This document shows positions 6,497 to 11,684 of a DNA stretch of 11,684 nt, piece after piece. The position numbers were made by a program, and so were the translations under genes. The stretch's first letter is position 1, and each line of letters begins with the position of its first letter. This DNA is from UBA4655 sp964585575 (GTDB lineage: Bacteria > Planctomycetota > Planctomycetia > Pirellulales > UBA1268): assembly GCA_964585575.1 (NCBI GenBank), contig CAZPEM010000106.1, positions 1 through 11,684 on the forward strand. Direction: 5' to 3'. The notes under the pieces are model-generated. The model had not been told where the DNA came from and made no database searches. It saw only the letters and a program-made list of their open reading frames with translations.

Positions 6497-8664
6497 CGCC
6501 GTTTCTTTCCCCGCGACCGTTTGCCACGCTTCGTGGACGCCGGCCCCTCGGCTTCCTCGGCCGTCGCGGGAGCGGCTGCAGCCTGCGTCGGCTGCACGAT
6601 GATGCAGTTCTCGCCGAGATCGAGCTCGTCTTCCTCCTCGATCGGCCGGCCCCGTTCGTCGAGCTTCACGTCGGCCTCGGCGGTCTTCTTCTTGGCGACC
6701 AAGAGCAGCTGGTCGTAGAGCTTCTGGCGGTCGACGCCGTTGATGCTCGCAACCGCCGTCGCCACCTCCCCGAGATACCGCAGGAAGATGCTTCGCCGCT
6801 GTCCCTCCTGCGCGACCCGGAGCCTCCGCCGGAGGTACATGCCGAGCTTTCGGCCCACCGCCTGCAGCGCGAGCCGGATCTCCTTCTGGATCTCGGGGTA
6901 GGAGGCGATCGCCTCCTTCGACTCGCTCGTGAACGGCACCCAGACGCTCGCCATGTGCACCATCACCGTCACCGGCCCGCTCGGCAGATTGCCGCGGGAC
7001 TGCGACAGCCCGTAGGACCGCCAGTTCGTGCCGAGGATCGTCTGCGTCACGGCGCAGGCGCCGTGCTGGAACTGCAGCGGCACCCGGTTGGCGTACCGCA
7101 GCACCGTCATGTTCTGCCCCTCGTCGAGGTTGACGTGCTGCATCGCCGTGTGGAGCGATGCGAGGGCGTCCTTCTTCATCTTCGAGGGGGACTGGCGGCT
7201 CGCGAGCTGCGCCTCCTCGAGGATCTTCTCGGCCGCCTCGCCGCCGAGCCCGGCGAAGGTGGTCACGAGAAACTGCTTGAGGCTGCGGGCGTCGGACTCG
7301 CCGGCGAGCTCCGAGAGCGCCTCGAGCGTGACCTTCTGCGCGACCGGCGAGCCGCCGTAGGCGAGCGCCGCCTCGATCACGAACGGGTTGCCCCGGTAGA
7401 CCGACGGCGGCCGGGTCGCCGCGACGAAGAACTCGCCGGGCACGACCTCCTTGAGCCCCGCGAGCAGTCGCTGCTCGCCGATCGGCACGATGCAGTCGGT
7501 GCTCGGCGGCGGGATCCGGGTCTCCTGGAGCGCCTTGTAGAGGGCGTCGGCCTCGCCGCGGCCGATCTTCGCGGCGGTCGCGCGGGTCGAGAGCTTCGCC
7601 GTGTCGCAGACCTTCTTCGCGATCGTGTTCGAGACACGGGAGAAGGAGCCGGTGAGAAACTGCGAGAGCGTGAGCTTCGGATGCTCCTGCAGCAGCGTGA
7701 CGAGACGGCCGAGCTCGACGCCGTAGGGATGCGGCTTGATCTCCTTCGGCTCCGGAGGAAGGTCTTCGTGCGACCGCTCGAGAATCCGCTCGTTGCCGTC
7801 GGGCCCCTGGTAGTGGATCCGCGCGTGCGGGTTGGCGATCGCGGTCTGCTCGAGATACTCCTCGACGCTGCCGCGGCCCCGCTGGTGCTTCGACTCCAGC
7901 TCGATCGTCACCCGCGTGCCGTGGGCGACGGCCTCCTGCTTGTCGTTCGCGGCGACCCACTCGATGCCGTGCTTCCGCATGAGCTCGTCGCCGTTCTTGC
8001 CCGGCGGGATGTCGACTCCCTCCCCCTTGCCGTTCAGGATCTCCGGCTGGTTGGTCTTCGTGTCGATCCGGAGTTCGTAGTAGTGGGCCGGATCCTTCGC
8101 CGACGTCTTCGAGATGATCTTCACCGGCTTGCCCGTCGTGAGCACGCCATACATGCCCGCGGCCGAGATGCCGATCCCCTGCTGGCCGCGGCTCATGCGG
8201 AGCCGGTGGAACTTCGAGCCGTAGAGCAGCTTCCCGAAGATGAGCGGGATCTGCTTCCGCACGATGCCGGGGCCGTTGTCCTGCACGCCGACGCGGTGGC
8301 GGCCCGGCTCGGTCTCCTCGATGTGGACCCAGATCTCGGGCAGGATGCCCGCCTCCTCGCAGGCGTCGAGCGCGTTGTCCACCGCCTCCTTCACCGTCGT
8401 GAGGAGGGCCTTCCGCGGTGAATCGAACCCGAGCAGGTGGCGGTTCTTGGCAAAGAACTCGCTCACGGAGATGTCCCGCTGGCCGGCCGCGAGCGACTGG
8501 GCGGTGGCCCGCCGCTTCGGCGAGCCCTTCGCGGCCGCTTCGGCCCGCGGGCTGTCGGCCGAATCTTGCTCCGCGGCGGCCTTCGGTTCGTCGGCCGCCT
8601 TCGGCTGGCGGTCCGAATCCTGGCGGCGGTTCTTCTTCGGGGGCCTCTTGGTCGCGTGGGCCAT
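6493..8664 (-). CDS. top6B: DNA topoisomerase VI subunit B (type IIB topoisomerase ATPase)
   Basis: A 723-residue homologue of archaeal topoisomerase VI subunit B, which binds ATP, dimerises and gates the cleaving Spo11-like A subunit to pass one duplex through another. All GHKL ATPase motifs are visible: N box EAVDNALDACEEAG (93-106), DNGPGI (129-134), GQQGIGISAAGMYG (160-173) and GTRVTIELE (249-257). A helix-two-turn-helix segment covers about 332-384 (TLSQFLTGSFSR). Transducer blocks include TRPPSVYRGNPF (418-428), RYANRVPLQFQHGACAV (523-539) and VWVPFTSESKEAIASYPEI (574-592). Residues 1-60 and 695-723 are charged, Lys/Arg/Ala-rich tails. The ATG at 8664 is the only ATG before the ATPase core; it has no clear SD. 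No subunit A gene is adjacent: downstream is a methyltransferase overlapping by 4 bases, upstream is a divergent gene. Topoisomerase VI is sporadic in bacteria, so ancient transfer from archaea is possible; base composition matches its neighbours. Confidence 0.93.
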   Translation of the reverse strand: MAHATKRPPKKNRRQDSDRQPKAADEPKAAAEQDSADSPRAEAAAKGSPKRRATAQSLAAGQRDISVSEFFAKNRHLLGFDSPRKALLTTVKEAVDNALDACEEAGILPEIWVHIEETEPGRHRVGVQDNGPGIVRKQIPLIFGKLLYGSKFHRLRMSRGQQGIGISAAGMYGVLTTGKPVKIISKTSAKDPAHYYELRIDTKTNQPEILNGKGEGVDIPPGKNGDELMRKHGIEWVAANDKQEAVAHGTRVTIELESKHQRGRGSVEEYLEQTAIANPHARIHYQGPDGNERILERSHEDLPPEPKEIKPHPYGVELGRLVTLLQEHPKLTLSQFLTGSFSRVSNTIAKKVCDTAKLSTRATAAKIGRGEADALYKALQETRIPPPSTDCIVPIGEQRLLAGLKEVVPGEFFVAATRPPSVYRGNPFVIEAALAYGGSPVAQKVTLEALSELAGESDARSLKQFLVTTFAGLGGEAAEKILEEAQLASRQSPSKMKKDALASLHTAMQHVNLDEGQNMTVLRYANRVPLQFQHGACAVTQTILGTNWRSYGLSQSRGNLPSGPVTVMVHMASVWVPFTSESKEAIASYPEIQKEIRLALQAVGRKLGMYLRRRLRVAQEGQRRSIFLRYLGEVATAVASINGVDRQKLYDQLLLVAKKKTAEADVKLDERGRPIEEEDELDLGENCIIVQPTQAAAAPATAEEAEGPASTKRGKRSRGKKRR

Positions 8665-8721
8665 GGTGGCTCGGCTTTGCCTGGGTCGGGGGAGGGTGGG
8701 GGATCCTTGCGGGCAACGCAG

Positions 8722-8727
8722 AATATA
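8722..8727 (-). promoter_or_regulatory. Candidate -10 box (TATATT) for top6B
   Basis: AATATA on the plus strand reads TATATT on the minus strand, 57 bases upstream of the top6B ATG. It is the only A/T-rich hexamer in the 236-base divergent region 8665-8900. No convincing -35 is present at the usual distance. For the plus-strand pair at 8901 I could not identify a promoter in this region. Confidence 0.25.
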
Positions 8728-8889
8728 CCGACGCCTCGCCGTCGAAAACCGCCGACCGCCCTGGGGCCTGGTGGCGGACCCTGCGTGTCGGGAAGAGGCC
8801 TCCGGGAGCGAGCCTGCGGGTTCATCGGGCCGGTCGGTACGAGCCGAAGGAACGGGTCGACGGGGTCGGTGTGGTTTCGAAGACCGTGC

Positions 8890-8896
8890 GAGGTGA
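8890..8896 (+). promoter_or_regulatory. Ribosome binding site of the 110-residue secreted protein
   Basis: GAGGTGA lies 4 bases before the ATG at 8901. It is one of the best Shine-Dalgarno matches in the window and fixes the start, since the same frame is open several hundred bases further upstream. Confidence 0.7.
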
Positions 8897-8900
8897 ACCG

Positions 8901-9233
8901 ATGAGAACGCTCCTCATGCTGCTCGTGTCGGCGGCGACGGTCGGCATGGCCGGACTGGCCATGGCCGCGCCGATCGACCATGGCGTCGATGCCCCGACGC
9001 CCGACGTCTTCTACAACTTCTACCTGCCCCCATCGCCGCCGCCGCCCGGCTACCCCGGCGTGGGCGCGCAGCTCTACGTGTCGCCGCGGCCGGTGCCGCC
9101 GCGGGTGGGCCACACCTGGATCACCTACCCGCCCTTCATGCCGCACGAGTTTCTCTACAAGCACCATCGCCGCTACATCCGTCCGGCGGGCGCCATGGGA
9201 TTCAAGACGGACGCGAGGGTCTGGTGGTACTGA
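8901..9233 (+). CDS. Small secreted Pro/Tyr-rich protein, unknown function (110 aa)
   Basis: Starts at an ATG with a strong GAGGTGA ribosome binding site. Residues 1-22 are a Sec signal peptide (MRTLLMLLVSAATVG to LAMA, cleaved before AP). The mature part is about 88 residues, rich in Pro, Tyr and His, with a PPSPPPPGYPG run (43-53), VGHTWITYPPFMPHEFLYKHH (69-89) and an aromatic C-terminus RVWWY. No catalytic motif or known domain is recognised. I associate the HTxxTYxPFxPHExLY-type core with small conserved planctomycete proteins, from memory and not checked. The next gene starts 2 bases after its stop, so the two are probably translated together and may act together outside the cytoplasm. 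An upstream extension to 8418 is open but would run antisense to top6B and bypass the signal peptide, so it is rejected. Confidence 0.75.
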   Translation: MRTLLMLLVSAATVGMAGLAMAAPIDHGVDAPTPDVFYNFYLPPSPPPPGYPGVGAQLYVSPRPVPPRVGHTWITYPPFMPHEFLYKHHRRYIRPAGAMGFKTDARVWWY

Positions 9234-9235
9234 AC

Positions 9236-9637
9236 ATGAAGAACCGCAGCTTCGCCCGGATCGGGCGGTCATCCATCATCGCCGTGTTGTCCGCGACGGC
9301 GGTCCTCGTCGCCTGCTGCCTCGAGGCCCACGCCGACGGCTCGTACGCGGCGCAGAAGCGCTACTTCCTCCGCGCGCAGACCCGCAGCTGGCACAGTGCC
9401 TGGTACGACCCGTCGCTCGGCCGTCCCTGGGGCCTCGTCGTGCCGCCGACGGCCGAGTTCCAGTCGCAGTATGGATGGGGCGTGCCGAGTTCGCGGACGA
9501 TGCCGATCTACCACCAATACGGCCGGCCCTACCCGGGCCCGGGCGGCGTCCCGGGCGGTCGCGGCCTCATGCCGACGCCCAACATCCCGAGCGACACCGT
9601 CCAGTTCGGCGTCCACTACGGCCGCGGACCGTGGTGA
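9236..9637 (+). CDS. Small secreted Gly/Pro/Tyr-rich protein, unknown function (133 aa)
   Basis: Residues 1-33 are an export signal: basic MKNRSFARIGR, a hydrophobic core, then AHA before DG. LVAC at 24-27 also fits a lipobox, so lipoprotein processing at C27 is an alternative to signal peptidase I cleavage after A33. The mature part has Trp/Tyr-rich segments: WHSAWYDPSLGRPWGLVVPP (52-71), YGWGVPSS (79-86), IYHQYGRPYPGPGG (91-104) and a C-terminal QFGVHYGRGPW (123-133). No enzyme motif is seen. This pattern recalls a conserved planctomycete family of exported proteins of unknown role (memory, unverified). The start is the ATG at 9236, 2 bases after the preceding stop (TGAACATG), rather than an in-frame GTG at 9224 inside the preceding gene; its ribosome binding site is weak, which fits translational coupling. 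Confidence 0.75.
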   Translation: MKNRSFARIGRSSIIAVLSATAVLVACCLEAHADGSYAAQKRYFLRAQTRSWHSAWYDPSLGRPWGLVVPPTAEFQSQYGWGVPSSRTMPIYHQYGRPYPGPGGVPGGRGLMPTPNIPSDTVQFGVHYGRGPW

Positions 9638-9647
9638 AAGGATCACG

Positions 9648-9677
9648 GTGACGGCCTTACGTGGCCGCTTCCGTCAC
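9648..9677. terminator. Possible hairpin between convergent genes
   Basis: GTGACGG (9648-9654) and CCGTCAC (9671-9677) are perfect 7-base inverted arms around a 16-base loop, in the 19-base gap between convergent genes and overlapping the last codons of the leucine-rich-repeat gene. There is no U-tract on either strand. It may serve as a weak two-way terminator, or be chance. Confidence 0.25.
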
Positions 9678-11459
9678 GTCCAGTGAGAACGTCCGCGTGA
9701 CGTGCTCGCTGCCGGTGAGCAGCGGGTCTTCGACGGCGATCGTGACCGTATAGGAACGCTTCCTCGCGGCGTCGAGCGTGGTGCCGGCGCGGAAAAATAG
9801 CTGCGAGCCGACGACGCGGAAGAAGCGGGCGTCGGCGCCCGAGAGCGTGACCAGGTTGTTGCGGAGAGCGTCGTCCAAGATCACGAGATCGGCCAGCTTG
9901 ATGCGGGTGGTCATGTCGGTTGCGGAAGGGAGGCTCGCGACGACGTTCGCGAGCGCTAGGCTGGTCGGCGGCTCGTTCACGTCGAGCACCTGCAAGCGGT
10001 AGACGATCGTGGCAGGAGCGGCTTCGGGACGGGCCGGGTCGGAGAGCACGAGCTTCACCTGGTGGCTCTTCTGGGTTTCGTAGTCAAGCTGCACGCCGGC
10101 CCGCAGGAAGAGCCGTGAGCCATCCACCCGAAATTTTCCGCGGCTCTCTCCCGCGAGCGTGATCGTCTTCCCGGCGGCGTCCGGGACGACGATGTCGGCC
10201 ACCTTCCGCCTCGGCGAAACGGCAGTGTTTTCCTCGATGCTGCCGACGGTGATGACGAGGCCCAACTGCGAGCCGGCGAGGTCGACGACAGCCTGCGTGG
10301 CATGCCCGCCGAAGGTCGCGTTTTCGAAGGCCGACCAGGCGGCGTTGCCCGCCCGATACCGCACGACCAGCGGGCTGTCGGGCCCGATGTCGAAGCTCGG
10401 AGCGGGATTACCGTAGAAGTCCACGATCGTCGGCGGGCTTCCCAGAAAATCGACCGACCCGAGGGACGTGCACTCCCCGAAGACGCCATTCCCCAGTCGT
10501 GCGACGCTCGCGGGAATGCTGAGCCGCGTGAGCGATGCGCACTGGTAGAAGGCCAGGGCACCGATGTCCTGCACGCTCCCCGGCAGCGACACGCTCGAAA
10601 GCGCCGTGCATCCGGAGAACGTGTCGGGCTCGATCGTCGTGACGCTCCTCGGGATCACGATCCTCTCGAGGGCGGTGCAGCCGCGAAACACGCCGTCGCC
10701 GAGCGAGGCGACGCCGCCCGGCAACGCAATGCCGACAAGCGACGTGCAGCCGGAGAAGGCGTGGCTTCCGATCGAGAGAACCGTGTCGGGCAGCGACACG
10801 TTCGTAAGCGAGGTGCAGCCGGCGAAGGCGTAGGGGCCGACGCCCGTGATTCCGTGCGGGACCGTCACGTTTCGCAGGCTCGTGCATCCGGAGAAGACGC
10901 CGTGAGGGAGCGAGCCGATTCCCGCCGAAATAGAGAGGCTCGCGAGGTTCGAGCAGCCCTCGAAGGCATTCCGGCCGACGCTGACGACCGACGCTGGAAT
11001 CACCAGTCGCGTGAGGCCGTCGCAGTCCTCGAACGCCTCGATGCCGATCGTCGTGACGCTCCGCGGGAGCGTGAGGTTCGTGATGCCGCTCTCCATGAAG
11101 GCGCGGTCATGGATGTGCGTGACGGTGTTCGGGATCGTGACGCTGACGAGGTTGCGGGCGCCGAAGAAAGCGTAGGCCCCGATGGCGGTGACTGGCAGAC
11201 CGTCGATCACGGGCGGAATCACGGCCTCGGTGGCCGCCTCAGTGATGCCGGCGACCACCACTCCGCCGTCGTACACCTCGTATCGCAGCGGGCCGAGCCA
11301 TTGGGGGGCTGTCTCGGCAGCGATGAAGCCGCCGGCATCGACCGGTGACGGATCTGCGGCGACCGCGAGGGGCGAACCCGAAAACGTCAGGCGATCCTCC
11401 AGCCGCTCACAGGAGAGAAGGGGGCGGCGCCGTCTTCGAGGTTGGGGCGGTGGACGCAT
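9657..11459 (-). CDS. Surface protein with BspA-type leucine-rich repeats and cadherin-like modules
   Basis: A 600-residue predicted extracellular protein. Residues 8-26 are Arg-rich then CERLEDRLTF, matching the short N-terminal signature of planctomycete extracellular proteins (Planc_extracel type) that is thought to direct export; there is no ordinary hydrophobic signal peptide. Residues ~57-104 start an LRR_5-type fold (YEVYDGGVVVAGI). About ten 23-residue repeats follow (105-334) with the pattern (V/L)xIPxSVTxIGxxAFxGCTSL. Residues ~400-497 form a cadherin-like module (LDYETQKSHQVKLVLSD, closing with DVNEPP), and 498-600 a second, degenerate one (FFRVVGSQLFFRAG, SYTVTIAVEDP). Such proteins generally bind other proteins or glycans; the ligand is unknown. 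No C-terminal anchor or PEP-CTERM is seen. The ATG at 11459 has GAAGG 6 bases upstream. A TPR-like gene ends 67 bases upstream on the same strand. Confidence 0.88.
   Translation of the reverse strand: MRPPPQPRRRRRPLLSCERLEDRLTFSGSPLAVAADPSPVDAGGFIAAETAPQWLGPLRYEVYDGGVVVAGITEAATEAVIPPVIDGLPVTAIGAYAFFGARNLVSVTIPNTVTHIHDRAFMESGITNLTLPRSVTTIGIEAFEDCDGLTRLVIPASVVSVGRNAFEGCSNLASLSISAGIGSLPHGVFSGCTSLRNVTVPHGITGVGPYAFAGCTSLTNVSLPDTVLSIGSHAFSGCTSLVGIALPGGVASLGDGVFRGCTALERIVIPRSVTTIEPDTFSGCTALSSVSLPGSVQDIGALAFYQCASLTRLSIPASVARLGNGVFGECTSLGSVDFLGSPPTIVDFYGNPAPSFDIGPDSPLVVRYRAGNAAWSAFENATFGGHATQAVVDLAGSQLGLVITVGSIEENTAVSPRRKVADIVVPDAAGKTITLAGESRGKFRVDGSRLFLRAGVQLDYETQKSHQVKLVLSDPARPEAAPATIVYRLQVLDVNEPPTSLALANVVASLPSATDMTTRIKLADLVILDDALRNNLVTLSGADARFFRVVGSQLFFRAGTTLDAARKRSYTVTIAVEDPLLTGSEHVTRTFSLDVTEAAT
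10458..11147 (-). repeat. Tandem 69-base repeats coding for leucine-rich repeats
   Basis: Ten consecutive units of 23 codons (residues 105-334 of the surface protein), the second slightly shorter. The best conserved part at DNA level encodes GCTSL or GCTAL. Conserved positions are the IP after the beta strand, the SV/TV, the hydrophobic residue before the AF/VF, and the Gly-Cys before the Leu. The units have diverged, so the array is old and stable at DNA level rather than a recent expansion. Confidence 0.85.
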
Positions 11460-11526
11460 GCCGCCTTCAGGCTATCACGACCATCCGGCATCTCAAGCAT
11501 CCGGAGCGTCGAGACTTCGGGCCGCT

Positions 11527-11684
11527 TCAGGATAGGCTGCCGAGCTTCTCGCGAGCCGCGTCGGTCCAGGGGCTCTCGGGCGCAAGCGCCAGGAACTCGC
11601 GGAGGTGGTGCTTCGCCTCGTCGATGCGGCCGGTCTCCTCGAGAATGCCGGCGAGCTGCCAGTGCGCGTCGGCGAAATCGGGCT
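11527..11684 (-). CDS. C-terminal fragment of a TPR-repeat-like protein (cut by window edge)
   Basis: The minus strand is open from the right edge to a TGA at 11527-11529 and encodes the last 51 residues of a protein. The segment DFADAHWQLAGILEETGRID followed by EAKHHLREFLALAPES has the spacing of a tetratricopeptide repeat: small and aromatic residues in helix A, then GR.DEA, then a Leu-rich helix B and ALAP. It ends DAAREKLGSLS. TPR proteins usually mediate protein contacts. The start and any other domains are outside the window. It lies 67 bases upstream of the leucine-rich-repeat gene on the same strand and could share its transcript. Confidence 0.65.
   Translation of the reverse strand, partial: PDFADAHWQLAGILEETGRIDEAKHHLREFLALAPESPWTDAAREKLGSLS

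Noticed and set aside
6328..8421. A 697-codon plus-strand open frame opposite topoisomerase VI-B
   Set aside because: Low-complexity Arg/Leu/Asp composition typical of an antisense shadow; the minus-strand frame has full ATPase motifs.
6497..8716. Upstream extension of the methyltransferase frame, giving a possible 1036-residue fusion
   Set aside because: The extension overlaps top6B out of frame, has shadow-like composition, and the GTG at 6496 with a ribosome binding site gives a normal-length family member.
8734..8900. Promoter for the two small secreted proteins
   Set aside because: I found no hexamer pair with reasonable spacing; only the ribosome binding site is convincing.
11461..11536. 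Imperfect direct repeat of CCGCTTCAGG-like sequence upstream of the leucine-rich-repeat gene
   Set aside because: About ten matching bases with mismatches, one copy overlapping the ribosome binding site and the other the TPR stop codon; too short to distinguish from chance.
1..11684. CRISPR, transposon, phage, integrase or toxin-antitoxin content
   Set aside because: No spaced repeats, no transposase or integrase motifs, no terminal inverted repeats with target duplications and no tRNA were seen in the window.

Overview
This GC-rich (roughly two-thirds G+C) window looks like chromosomal DNA of a planctomycete. The lineage call rests on three things. There is a paired DUF1592-type cytochrome/planctomycete-domain protein and DUF1552 protein. 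There is a surface protein with the Arg-rich ERLEDRL N-terminus typical of planctomycete extracellular proteins, followed by leucine-rich and cadherin-like repeats. There are also two small secreted Pro/Tyr/Gly-rich proteins of a kind I associate with this phylum. The exact genus cannot be read from the sequence.

Layout. Positions 1-5338 (minus strand) read right to left as a set of exported proteins: a 1273-residue c-type-heme DUF1587/1595/1592/1588/1585 protein, a 433-residue Tat-exported DUF1552 protein 32 bases downstream, and, after 129 bases, the first 17 codons of another Tat-exported protein cut by the window edge. The leader of this set (5339-5460) holds a TATAAA box, an 8+8 inverted repeat just upstream of it and a small hairpin in the presumed 5' UTR. 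Positions 5606-8664 (minus) are a two-gene unit: a bacterial DNA topoisomerase VI subunit B (723 aa) whose TGA stop overlaps the GTG start of a class I SAM-dependent methyltransferase (296 aa). An imperfect hairpin lies just past the methyltransferase stop. Positions 8901-9637 (plus) are two tiny secreted proteins separated by 2 bases, divergent from the topoisomerase gene. Positions 9657-11459 (minus) encode a 600-residue surface protein with about ten 23-residue BspA-type leucine-rich repeats and two cadherin-like modules. The window ends with the C-terminal 51 residues of a TPR-like protein (11527-11684, minus).

How the parts fit. The DUF1592/DUF1552 pair is a recurrent planctomycete gene pair of unknown biochemical function. 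One partner is a predicted periplasmic multi-heme-site protein and the other a Tat substrate, so they probably act together in the periplasm, but the reaction is unknown. The most unusual feature is the type IIB topoisomerase B subunit. It has complete GHKL ATPase motifs but no subunit A (Spo11-like) gene on either side, basic tails at both ends, and an apparent second helix-two-turn-helix-like segment inside the transducer region. I see no CRISPR, transposon, integrase, tRNA or rRNA, and no clear defence system. Many long open frames opposite or out of frame with these genes are by-products of high GC and were discarded.
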